10,979 bases of DNA, from positions 1 through 10,979 of the forward strand of contig JBBDRX010000016.1 in NCBI GenBank assembly GCA_040905245.1, read 5' to 3'. The position numbers and the translations under genes are program-made. This document shows, one piece after another, positions 1 through 7,116 of this stretch. Each line of letters opens with the position of its first letter. Within the stretch, counting starts at the first letter, position 1. A model generated the notes under the pieces. It worked only from the letters and a program-made list of their open reading frames with translations. It did not search any database and was not told where the DNA came from. This DNA is from JBBDRX01 sp040905245 (GTDB taxonomy: Bacteria > Bacteroidota > Rhodothermia > Balneolales > Balneolaceae).

Positions 1-1
1 A

Positions 2-2323
2 ACGCTGACGCTGTCGCTGGGGGAGGAGGCGGACTTGCATTATTTCTCAACGATTATTGAGTACGATAACGATCTCCTTGAATATCTTACTACGGAAAAC
101 ATTGGCATTACGGATCCCGGCCTTCATATTGACGGCCACGTCGCCACCGGAAAAGTGGGAGTCGGTGTTTCGAGAGCCGACTCCACCCCGATCTCCGAGG
201 CCGGGGACTTCATGGAGGTCACCTTTCGCCTGAAATCGAAGGCCGATCCGGGCAGTCTCACCTTTACGTTTCTGGATCCGGAGATGAGTGATTCCGCGGG
301 AGATCCGATTGCCGTTCAACTCGGGGATCCGGATCCCCTGCCGATTCTGGAGGGGATCGGTGAAGCGGAGCTGCTGAACCCGTCACATTCCACGATTACC
401 GAAGGAGAGGCGTTCTTGGCCGAGGGGCGGGTCTATGCCGGCGGCATCAGCGGAGATGGCGTCCGTGAAGAGGAGCTGGAGGCCTGGGTGGGGATTCATT
501 CCACGTCCGCTCATCCGGAAACCTGGCCGGAGTCGGCCTGGATCCGGGTGCAGCCCGCTGAAGCGCCGGAAGAAGCCAGTGAATCGGACGTGGAAGAATA
601 CAGCTACTTCCGGGCCGATGTGGCCGACCGAAAGGAGGCGGGAGAGTGGCATCTGTCGATCCGGACCCGACTGGAAGGGGAGTCCTGGCACTATGGAGGG
701 CTGGAGAGTTTCTCCTCCGGCGGAACCACCACGCTGCCGGCCCTGTCCGTGGAACCGCAGCCGGACTGGCGGTACGACCTGGCCGCATGGGAGTTCGAAT
801 CGGGGCAATTGACGCCGGAACGGTTTGTCATGGGCAATGATACCTCAAAAATCCATGTCCAGGGAATGCCGCCTCTGGACGAACCGGTTCAGACGAGTGA
901 ATCCGACGGGGTTACCTGGCTCGATACGAACGGGTGGCAGCCGGTGGACGGCATGGAAAAGGCGCTTACCGTTGTGGTTACGACAGACGGTTTTGTGGAT
1001 CTGCAGCTGAGCTCGAGCCATACGGGAACCTCGGCCGGCCCGGCCGGTTTTCAGGTGCAGCTGAGTACGGACGGAGAGGTTTGGGAGGATCTGGATGGCG
1101 GGGCCATCGACCTCGCGGCCGAATCCACCGTTCATCTGGAAAATCTGGAACTGGATAAGAAGTGGGAAGGGCTGGGCCGGCTCTGGATTCGCTGGCACAA
1201 CACCTCTGAAGAGCGGATCGACGGCGACGAAAGCCCGATCAGCAACGGCAGTTATCACCGGATCGGCCGGATTCGTCTGACCGGCAAAAACCCCGATCCG
1301 GTACGGACCGATGTTTGGCCCGGAGATGCCAACGGAGATGGCGAGGTCAACGCCGAGGATGTTCTTTTACTGGGATACTACTGGAGGGCGCACGGGCCGG
1401 AGCCGGCCTACGGGTTTCTGGAATTTACTCCGCGGAAGGTGGAGCAGTGGATCCCCGCAGAAGCGACCGCGGCGGATACCGACGGAAACGGGGTGGTGGA
1501 CCATCGCGACCTGAAGGCGATCGGCCTCAATTTTGGCGGCCGGGAACCGGAAGAGTCGGAAAGCCGGGAGAAGCAGGAGACTCTGGCCGCAACCGCTGAG
1601 GTGTCAGAATTCGGGCCGCTGCAGCTGGCCCTTCCGGCACTGGAGACGGGCGAAGAGATCGATGTTTCGTTCCGGATTCCCCGGCGCGAATCGTTTCAGG
1701 GGGTGGCCTTCCGGCTGCGCATGGATTCGGACCAGACTCCCTGGGAGTTGTCTCTGGGAACCCTGCCGGGACCGGCAGAAGGGCTGAACCGGGATGGCCA
1801 ATTGATCACTTTTACCCATCAGGCGGAACATTTCGCCGAGGCCGCCTGGGGGTTGCCGGGCAGGGAGGAGACCCTCACTGATTACGAGATGGCAACGGTG
1901 CGGATTCGTGCGACAGAGGCCTGGCAGGCGCCGCCGGTGCTTTCGCTGGAGTGGTTCTCTGTGGCCCGATCGGACGGAACAGTAGAGCGTCTGGATCTGG
2001 AAGGGGTGGAAATGTCCCTCTCGGAGGCGGCTCCACCGAACCTGGACCTTCCGGGCGAGGAAGAGATCACGCTCTATCAGAACTATCCCAATCCGTTCTA
2101 TCCAGAGACGACCATCCGGTACTACCTGCCCGAGCCACAGCCGGTCCGGCTCGACGTCTACGATCTGAATGGCCGACGTGTCGCGACACTGGTGCGGGAG
2201 AATCGGCCCGCAGGCTTGCACAGCCTGCAGTTCGATGCCGGTTCGCTGGCCAGTGGGATCTATTTTGTCCGCCTGCAGAGCGGCCGGCTTAGTGAGGTTC
2301 GCAAAATGGTTGTGGTACGGTAA
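2..2323 (+). CDS. Secreted modular surface protein with cohesin-like and dockerin-like domains and T9SS sorting domain (5' end missing)
   Basis: The reading frame is open from base 2, so the true start and signal peptide lie outside the window; 773 residues are visible (numbered here from base 2). The TTG at base 35 is inside a domain and is not a start. Modules in order: residues 1-125, a cohesin-like beta-sandwich (strand containing IIEYDNDLLEYL, later EVTFRLKSKADPG); about 122-248, a module starting near ITEGEAF with a WVGIHST core and a WHYGG turn; about 260-427, a second beta-rich module with SSSHTGTSAGP and LWIRWHNTS; 441-514, two dockerin/EF-hand-like calcium loops, DANGDGEVNAED (442-453) and DTDGNGVVDHRD (492-503), with an unusually long spacer; about 537-673, a second, weaker cohesin-like domain; 691-773, a T9SS type A sorting domain with LYQNYPNPF and GIYFVRL, ending KMVVVR. 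It should be exported by T9SS and held on or released from the cell surface. The protein is rich in Asp and Glu. No catalytic domain is visible, so the role may be structural or binding; an enzyme domain could precede the window. Confidence 0.88.
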   Translation, partial: TLTLSLGEEADLHYFSTIIEYDNDLLEYLTTENIGITDPGLHIDGHVATGKVGVGVSRADSTPISEAGDFMEVTFRLKSKADPGSLTFTFLDPEMSDSAGDPIAVQLGDPDPLPILEGIGEAELLNPSHSTITEGEAFLAEGRVYAGGISGDGVREEELEAWVGIHSTSAHPETWPESAWIRVQPAEAPEEASESDVEEYSYFRADVADRKEAGEWHLSIRTRLEGESWHYGGLESFSSGGTTTLPALSVEPQPDWRYDLAAWEFESGQLTPERFVMGNDTSKIHVQGMPPLDEPVQTSESDGVTWLDTNGWQPVDGMEKALTVVVTTDGFVDLQLSSSHTGTSAGPAGFQVQLSTDGEVWEDLDGGAIDLAAESTVHLENLELDKKWEGLGRLWIRWHNTSEERIDGDESPISNGSYHRIGRIRLTGKNPDPVRTDVWPGDANGDGEVNAEDVLLLGYYWRAHGPEPAYGFLEFTPRKVEQWIPAEATAADTDGNGVVDHRDLKAIGLNFGGREPEESESREKQETLAATAEVSEFGPLQLALPALETGEEIDVSFRIPRRESFQGVAFRLRMDSDQTPWELSLGTLPGPAEGLNRDGQLITFTHQAEHFAEAAWGLPGREETLTDYEMATVRIRATEAWQAPPVLSLEWFSVARSDGTVERLDLEGVEMSLSEAAPPNLDLPGEEEITLYQNYPNPFYPETTIRYYLPEPQPVRLDVYDLNGRRVATLVRENRPAGLHSLQFDAGSLASGIYFVRLQSGRLSEVRKMVVVR

Positions 2324-2381
2324 ATTACTATATTCCGGCTCCTGCCAAGATGGATTGAGCAGGCCAAACGGATTGCCACAC
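2324..2381 (+). promoter_or_regulatory. Short intergenic leader before the GT2 gene, possible promoter
   Basis: These 58 bases separate the secreted protein from the GT2 glycosyltransferase. An A/T-rich patch (TAAATTACTATATT, 2321-2334) contrasts with the GC-rich surroundings and could hold a -10 element. I find no well-spaced -35/-33 partner: TTGTGG at 2310-2315 leaves only 13 bases to TATATT at 2329-2334. No Shine-Dalgarno sequence precedes the ATG at 2382, and no U-tract hairpin terminates the upstream gene, so readthrough is equally possible. Confidence 0.25.
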
Positions 2382-3302
2382 ATGCAAGAAGATCGTGTAC
2401 AGGTCTCGGTCATTGTCCCGAGCTACAACCATGAACAGTTTCTGGAAGAGCGACTGGAGAGTATCTTCTCGCAGACCTGGCCGGATTTTGAGGTGATTCT
2501 TCTGGATGACGCCTCCACCGATGGAAGCCCGGAGATACTCCGGCAGCATTCCGGCCACCCCAAAGTCACGGCTGTGGAGCTGAACCAGGCCAACAGTGGA
2601 TCACCTTTCCGTCAGTGGCAGCAGGGGATAGAGATGGCCCGGGGGGAGCTGATCTGGATCGCCGAGAGTGACGATACGGCCGATCCGACGTTTCTGGAGC
2701 GAATGGTCGGGCTGATCGATGCCGGAGCGGATCTGGCCTGCTGCCGCCCACAGAAGATCGACGGAGAGGGCAGGCGGTTCAGCGACGAGATCTGGGCCGA
2801 CTCGCTGGATGCCGAACGGTGGAAAAATGACTTTGAAAATGATGGACTGGACGAGATTCGGGACTACCTCTGTTACCGAAATACCCTATCAAGCGCCAGC
2901 GCCTGCATTTTTCGAAAACGTCCAGGGCTTTTTCCGGAGACGGTTCTGCAGAGCCGGTTCAGCGGAGACTGGCTCTTCTGGATTCACTACCTGCGGCAGG
3001 GACGTATCGCCTATACCGGTGAGACGCTCAGCCTGCATCGCAGCCATGAGGAGACCACCCGGAGCCTGCACGACAACGAAAACGAACTGGCCCGGTTGCA
3101 GGAGCGGCTTCGGGCCATACGGCTGGCTCGGAGAGTGGGCGGCCGTGGCCGAATCCGTCCATCGGAAATATGGAAATATCGCTATCTGATCCGGGTCATT
3201 CGGCGGCTGCGCAGCGAGCCCGATCCGGTACGGGTGGCGGGACGCATTCCGGCCGAACTGCTTTTCTATACCTGGCTGATCGACTGGAGGGAGCGTCGAT
3301 GA
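2382..3302 (+). CDS. Family 2 glycosyltransferase (GT-A fold)
   Basis: This 306-residue protein is a GT2 inverting glycosyltransferase that would transfer a sugar from a nucleotide-sugar donor during surface-polysaccharide repeat-unit assembly at the cytoplasmic face of the membrane. The N-terminus VSVIVPSYNH (8-17) is the classic first strand of GT2. LDDASTDGS (41-49) gives the nucleotide-binding aspartates D42-D43. WIAESDD (92-98) supplies the DxD-type metal site. GDW (195-197) is the usual acceptor-side motif, although the catalytic base cannot be proven from sequence. The C-terminal 60 residues are basic and arginine-rich, with no clear membrane helix. The frame runs open back to base 2169, but that part overlaps the preceding gene; the ATG at 2382 sits just before the first GT2 strand and is preferred. 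No Shine-Dalgarno is present. The stop overlaps the next start in an ATGA. Donor and acceptor sugars cannot be told. Confidence 0.9.
   Translation: MQEDRVQVSVIVPSYNHEQFLEERLESIFSQTWPDFEVILLDDASTDGSPEILRQHSGHPKVTAVELNQANSGSPFRQWQQGIEMARGELIWIAESDDTADPTFLERMVGLIDAGADLACCRPQKIDGEGRRFSDEIWADSLDAERWKNDFENDGLDEIRDYLCYRNTLSSASACIFRKRPGLFPETVLQSRFSGDWLFWIHYLRQGRIAYTGETLSLHRSHEETTRSLHDNENELARLQERLRAIRLARRVGGRGRIRPSEIWKYRYLIRVIRRLRSEPDPVRVAGRIPAELLFYTWLIDWRERR
3286..3290 (+). promoter_or_regulatory. Shine-Dalgarno GGAGG deciding the start of the first GT4 gene
   Basis: GGAGG ends eight bases before the ATG at 3299, inside the last codons of the GT2 gene. It supports that start over the earlier in-frame start at 3170, and fits translational coupling through the ATGA overlap. 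Confidence 0.7.
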
Positions 3303-4567
3303 ACCTGCTGATTCATACGCAGAAGACCACCTGGGAGGGCTTCACGGTGGGCGGGGCCGAGACCTCTTTGCAGCTGATTGCCGAACAGCTGGCCGCCCGA
3401 GGGCACAATATCACCTATCTTACGGAGACCGAACGGGGGAGACTGCCCCGATACCGGCGGTACCGGAAGAACGGGGTGGAGGTGCACGCGATTGCGGCTC
3501 CCGACCTGCCGAGTAAAGGGTTCGGACCGCTGCTCCGGGCCCGTTCGGCTCTGGCAGACTGGTACTTTGACCGGGCTGTAGAGCGCATCGTTCGGCGAAA
3601 CCGGATCGATCTGGTGTACACCTACCATGAACTCCCGTCGCACTACCGGATTCTGAAACTCCGGGAACGCAAGAAACTGTCCTTCAAGACGGTCCAGCGG
3701 ATCGGCGGACTCTGGTGGACGAATCTGCTGAAGCAGGATCCGTCTCTGGCTTCGAAGCTGGAGTATGTTTTTCGCCATGCCGACCTGCTGAACCCGAACA
3801 CTCCGGGCATGATTCCTCTCTTCGAACAGGCCATTGAAGAGTTCGGGCTGAAGGTTCCGAAAAGAGAGTATGCCGTACAGGATATCGGGGTCGATTTGAG
3901 CCGGTTCCCCGGGGTTTGGACGGGCGGGACGGGCTCAAAGCCATCGGCCAGCTCCGGAAAGAGCGCGTCAACTACGGCAGCCACTGTATCCAACCCCCGT
4001 CAACAAATCGTCATGGCCTCGCGCCTCTCCACCCATCAGAAACGGCAGGATCTTCTGGTCGAAGCGATGGCCCACCTGCCGGAGGGGCACAATGTGGAGC
4101 TTCTGCTGATCGGAGAGGGGCCGGAGCGTGAAAAACTGGAACACCGGGCAAAAGAGCTGGGCCTCGACAACAGGGTGCGGTTTGTCCCGTATATGGATCA
4201 GTCCGGCCTCTGGCGAGTGCTCTGCGAGTGCGAACTCTACACCCACGCCTGTGATTTTGAAGGGCTCAGCAGTGTATTGATCGAAGCGATGGCCATGGGA
4301 GTACCGGTACTGGCGTCCGATGTGGTGCCGCTTAATGACTACATCCGGGATGGAGAGAACGGATTTCTGGTAGCGAACCGTCCCGAAGCCTGGGCGTCTC
4401 GCATCGAGGAGCTGCTGAAAGACCGCAACGGGCGGGCGCGAGTCTCGGAAACAGCACGCAGCAGCATTCAGGAGCGGTTCAGTGCGGATCAGGGCGCGGC
4501 GGCCTATGAAACACTGTTCGAGGGCCTGTTGGGATCTCCGGACGGGGGTAATACGTCGGACAAGTAA
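3299..4567 (+). CDS. Family 4 glycosyltransferase (GT-B fold), canonical active-site motif
   Basis: This 422-residue protein is a retaining GT4 glycosyltransferase, likely extending the lipid-linked repeat unit in the cytoplasm. The N-terminal Rossmann domain opens with MNLLIHTQKT and the glycine-rich VGGAETS (17-23). The C-terminal domain starts at IVMASRLSTHQKR (237-249), the usual donor-binding strand and loop, and holds LLLIGEGPE (268-276). The acidic signature EGLSSVLIE gives E321 and E329, the intact E-x7-E motif, followed by MGVPVLASDV. Between the two domains lies a Ser/Thr/Gly/Ala-rich linker at about 207-235, longer than usual. The frame is open upstream to 3170, but the ATG at 3299 has a good Shine-Dalgarno, overlaps the GT2 stop by 4 bp, and directly precedes the first strand. 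Length fits the family. The sugar specificity is unknown. Confidence 0.92.
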   Translation: MNLLIHTQKTTWEGFTVGGAETSLQLIAEQLAARGHNITYLTETERGRLPRYRRYRKNGVEVHAIAAPDLPSKGFGPLLRARSALADWYFDRAVERIVRRNRIDLVYTYHELPSHYRILKLRERKKLSFKTVQRIGGLWWTNLLKQDPSLASKLEYVFRHADLLNPNTPGMIPLFEQAIEEFGLKVPKREYAVQDIGVDLSRFPGVWTGGTGSKPSASSGKSASTTAATVSNPRQQIVMASRLSTHQKRQDLLVEAMAHLPEGHNVELLLIGEGPEREKLEHRAKELGLDNRVRFVPYMDQSGLWRVLCECELYTHACDFEGLSSVLIEAMAMGVPVLASDVVPLNDYIRDGENGFLVANRPEAWASRIEELLKDRNGRARVSETARSSIQERFSADQGAAAYETLFEGLLGSPDGGNTSDK

Positions 4568-4706
4568 TTCGGGAAACCACGGTTGGCCTGCGCTTTCGTG
4601 AAAGGCTGCCACTCCGGCTCCGGAGGAATAAGGCGGGAATAACTTCTTCACGGATTCTTTCATAGATTGTGTATTTTGGTCACGATTTGTAACAACCAAG
4701 TGAACC
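4568..4706 (+). promoter_or_regulatory. Intergenic region with probable promoter for the Wzz-GT4-GT4-Wzy genes
   Basis: This 139-base gap is the largest non-coding stretch in the window and marks a break in an otherwise tightly packed block. Its 3' half (about 4636-4700) is clearly A/T-richer than the flanking genes. TATTTTGG at 4672-4679 resembles the -7 TAnnTTTG element of Bacteroidota-type promoters with one mismatch, but I see no exact TTTG at the expected -33 position. A perfect palindrome CTCCG-GCTC-CGGAG (4612-4625) could form a 5-bp stem but lacks a following T-run, so it is not a convincing terminator. No Shine-Dalgarno precedes the ATG at 4707. The region type is inferred; no start site is proven. 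Confidence 0.4.
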
Positions 4707-6008
4707 ATGAGCCCACGGGACAAGGAGTACCGACTGATTCCATACGATTCTGACGACAGGGAAGACCAGATCGAAGTGGCCGAGCTGGGACGAATTCTCT
4801 GGAATGCCCGGAAGAAGATTCTTCTGGTGATGCTGGCTTTTGCTGTTTACGGAGCGTTCCGCTCTCTGGCAGCTCCCGAAGAGTTCACCTCTGCAGCGAC
4901 CATCACTCCGGTGATTGAGCAGCAGACCCAGCTACCTTCGTTTCTGCAGCAGTTCAGCGGCATGATCGGTGGGACTAACCTCTCCGCCGGGGCGGCAGAC
5001 CAAATTCAGGTTCAACTCTATCCGGAGATCATCTTCAGCTCCGGCTCTATGTACAATTTGATTCATCAGCCCATCGAGGTGGCGTCACTGGATTCTTCAG
5101 TCACGGTCATGGATTATATGACGGTGTACCGGGAGCAGAGTATGCTCTCCCGCGTCACCGGGACCCTGCTCGACTATACGATTCACCTGCCTTTTACGCT
5201 GATCAAGCACGCCTACTCTCTTTTCCGTTATGTTCTCAGCTTTGTGATCGGGGAAGCGCCCGAAATGAACCGTGCCGGAAGTGCTGGACAGGCGGCCGGT
5301 GGGCCCACAACAGGGCAGGACAGTGTGAATGTTTTGAGCGAAGTGGTCGATCCGGACAACATGGACGAAATCGACCCGGATAAACTGGCCCGAGAGCTCG
5401 ACCTGGACGCTCCCATCCGGATGACGGTAGACGAAGCCAACTTTGTCGACGAGATGACCGACCGCATCACGACCGAACTGGGAGCGGAAACCGGCCTGTT
5501 CCGGATCGAGGTACAGATGCCCGACCCGGAGATCGCCGCCCAGGTAAATCAACGGGTTTTGGATTACCTGACCGCCTATGTCATCAACTACCGGACCGAG
5601 AAGAGCCTGCGGAATCTCAACTTCATCAGTGAACGCAACGAAATCGCCAAAGAGGAATACCTGGAAGCGCAACGTGAACTGTCGGAGTTTCAGGACAGCA
5701 ACCTCGGGATGCTCAACGCCCGTGCCCGTGCAGAAGAGCAGCGGCTGAACTCAGAATTTCAGCTGAGGTTCGACCTCTACAACGTGCTTCGCCAACGTCT
5801 GGAGGAAGCTCGGATCCAGGTGGAAGAGCAGACTCCCGTATTCAACTTTATGGATCCGGTTTCCGTACCACCTGGCCGATCTTCCCCCCGCCGGGTTTTG
5901 ATGGTTGTACTCTACACCCTTGTGGGTGGTGTGCTGTCGGTCTTCTGGCTCTTTATGCGCCACGCGTTCCGGACCGAATCCGGGTCAGGCCAAACAGCCG
6001 GGCAATAG
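4707..6008 (+). CDS. Wzz-type polysaccharide chain-length determinant (polysaccharide co-polymerase)
   Basis: This 433-residue inner-membrane protein has the architecture of Wzz/FepE proteins, which oligomerise in the periplasm and set the modal length of polymers made by Wzy. A short cytoplasmic N-terminus (VAELGRILWNARKK, 24-37) leads into the first membrane helix (about 38-55), then the typical first periplasmic strand FTSAATITPV. The periplasmic part holds a helical, probably coiled-coil stretch (about 300-376). The proline-rich DPVSVPPGRSSPRR (383-396) precedes the second membrane helix (about 397-417), as is usual for the family. A region at 155-235 adds a hydrophobic, possibly amphipathic segment (160-183) followed by an acidic linker (205-235). 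There is no Walker A or tyrosine-kinase domain after the second helix, so this is a stand-alone Wzz, not a Wzc-like kinase. It starts a second packed group of genes and lies four genes before the Wzy-like polymerase it would regulate. Confidence 0.88.
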   Translation: MSPRDKEYRLIPYDSDDREDQIEVAELGRILWNARKKILLVMLAFAVYGAFRSLAAPEEFTSAATITPVIEQQTQLPSFLQQFSGMIGGTNLSAGAADQIQVQLYPEIIFSSGSMYNLIHQPIEVASLDSSVTVMDYMTVYREQSMLSRVTGTLLDYTIHLPFTLIKHAYSLFRYVLSFVIGEAPEMNRAGSAGQAAGGPTTGQDSVNVLSEVVDPDNMDEIDPDKLARELDLDAPIRMTVDEANFVDEMTDRITTELGAETGLFRIEVQMPDPEIAAQVNQRVLDYLTAYVINYRTEKSLRNLNFISERNEIAKEEYLEAQRELSEFQDSNLGMLNARARAEEQRLNSEFQLRFDLYNVLRQRLEEARIQVEEQTPVFNFMDPVSVPPGRSSPRRVLMVVLYTLVGGVLSVFWLFMRHAFRTESGSGQTAGQ

Positions 6009-6010
6009 GG

Positions 6011-6018
6011 GGAGGTGA
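6011..6018 (+). promoter_or_regulatory. Strong Shine-Dalgarno GGAGGTGA that decides a GTG start
   Basis: GGAGGTGA is a near-complete anti-Shine-Dalgarno match, four bases before the GTG at 6022. It occupies almost all of the 13-base gap after the Wzz stop, and supports GTG as the real start although no ATG is available nearby. Confidence 0.75.
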
Positions 6019-6021
6019 ACA

Positions 6022-7116
6022 GTGAAGATCGTCATTGTCAACAAGCATCTGGAAGACAAAACCGGTGGCAGTGAGCTTCAGTGTGATGTGATTGCCCGGG
6101 AGCTCTCCCGTCGTGGCCATGAGGTGTTTTATCTGGCAATGAAGTCCTCCGGAGTAGATGATGGTGCGCTTCCCTATCGGGTGGTGCCTCTGACGGGTGA
6201 CGAGCCGGACGTGATTGCCGACGCGATTCAATACCTCGCCCCCGATCTGGTCTACTGGCGTTACAACACCTATGGGCTCAAGCGCACCCTTCGTCAGCTT
6301 CGAAAGGCCGGTATTCCGGTGATCTTTTCAGTTTCTGACCGCAACGACCTCCGACGGTTTCGATTCGACTTGTTGATTCCCTCCCTGGATCCGGGCAAGA
6401 CCCTGAGCAACTGGCAACGGTTCTGGCAGAAGCTGAACAACTATAAAGGGCTCTTTCTGGCCAGTGGTATCGCCAACCAGTGCAAGGAGTTTATGGGGCT
6501 CGTCGACCCCGTTCCGGAGATCTATTTTCCCAACTCCATGCTGGACCGCTCCGAACCGTTCGAATGGCCAAAACCCTACTGCGCCTGGGTAGCCAACCTG
6601 AAAGACCGCAAACAACCGGAAGCCTTTATCCGCCTGGTCGAGGCCTGGAACCGTCGCAACCCCGACGCGGAGATCGATTTTCTGATGGCCGGCGAGATCC
6701 AGGACCGCTCCTACGAGTGGATCCGTGACAAGGATCGCCTCCCGGAGAACCTTCACTATCTGGGCGAACTCCCAGCCGAAAAAGCCAATGGACTTATCGC
6801 CGGCTCATTGATGCTGGTGCATACCTGCCGCCCCGAAGGCTTTCCGAATATCTTTATCCAGTCCTGGTACTATGGCCGGCCCGTGGTGAGCCTCAGCTAC
6901 GATCCGGATCGCTTTCTCAAACAGGAGCGGATCGGCTACCACTCGATCTCCGAATCCCGATTTCTGGAGGACGTCTCCCGCCTGATTGAACAGCCGGATC
7001 TTCGGGAAGAGATGGGAGAACGGGCCGCCCGCTTTGCCCGGAAACAGTTCAACGCCGAAACCAACATCGGCCGTTTGGAGGCCTTTATGCAGGAGCTGGC
7101 AGGGGGCAGGTCATGA
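6022..7116 (+). CDS. Family 4-like glycosyltransferase with E-x7-Q variant motif
   Basis: This 364-residue GT-B protein starts at a GTG preceded by a strong Shine-Dalgarno. The N-terminal domain opens KIVIVNKHLEDKTGGSE (2-18), with the glycine-rich turn typical of GT4, followed by ELSRRGHEVFYLA. The C-terminal domain begins near AWVANLKDRKQPE (188-200), a form of the donor-binding strand and its basic loop, with FLMAGE (220-225) and LHYLGEL (244-250). The acidic motif reads PEGFPNIFIQ: E272 is present, but the second glutamate position is Q280 (codon CAG at 6859-6861). From memory, EGFPN-x-F-[E/Q]-type signatures recur in polysaccharide GT4 enzymes, so it is probably active. It would add a sugar to the lipid-linked repeat unit. 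It follows the Wzz gene by 13 bases, and its stop overlaps the next start (ATGA). There is no signal peptide or membrane helix. Confidence 0.87.
   Translation: MKIVIVNKHLEDKTGGSELQCDVIARELSRRGHEVFYLAMKSSGVDDGALPYRVVPLTGDEPDVIADAIQYLAPDLVYWRYNTYGLKRTLRQLRKAGIPVIFSVSDRNDLRRFRFDLLIPSLDPGKTLSNWQRFWQKLNNYKGLFLASGIANQCKEFMGLVDPVPEIYFPNSMLDRSEPFEWPKPYCAWVANLKDRKQPEAFIRLVEAWNRRNPDAEIDFLMAGEIQDRSYEWIRDKDRLPENLHYLGELPAEKANGLIAGSLMLVHTCRPEGFPNIFIQSWYYGRPVVSLSYDPDRFLKQERIGYHSISESRFLEDVSRLIEQPDLREEMGERAARFARKQFNAETNIGRLEAFMQELAGGRS

Noticed and set aside
35..37. TTG at base 35 as the start of the first gene
   Set aside because: The frame is open to base 2 and the upstream codons continue a cohesin-like strand (TLTLSLGEEAD), so the gene begins outside the window.
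323..338. Perfect 16-base palindrome GGGGATCCGGATCCCC
   Set aside because: It lies inside the coding frame of the first protein and encodes Gly-Asp-Pro-Asp-Pro-Leu; GATCC is frequent across this gene through Asp-Pro and similar codons, so chance is the simplest explanation.
2169..2381. In-frame upstream extension of the GT2 gene
   Set aside because: It overlaps the sorting domain of the preceding gene, and the extra residues are not GT2-like; the ATG at 2382 fits the family start.
1604..2413. Long minus-strand open frame of 269 codons opposite the secreted protein
   Set aside because: It is a shadow of the plus-strand gene: no recognisable domain, no ribosome site, and the plus strand shows clear domains over the same bases.
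3170..3298. In-frame upstream extension of the first GT4 gene
   Set aside because: It overlaps the GT2 coding region, and the ATG at 3299 has a Shine-Dalgarno and begins at the first Rossmann strand.
4612..4625. Palindrome CTCCGGCTCCGGAG considered as a terminator for the first GT4 gene
   Set aside because: The stem is short and the following bases (GAATAAGGCGGG) have no T-tract; kept only as part of the intergenic description.
3968..4723. Minus-strand open frame of 251 codons opposite the first GT4 gene and the intergenic gap
   Set aside because: The plus strand encodes intact GT4 motifs here, and the minus product resembles no family; it is a by-product of GC-rich codon use.
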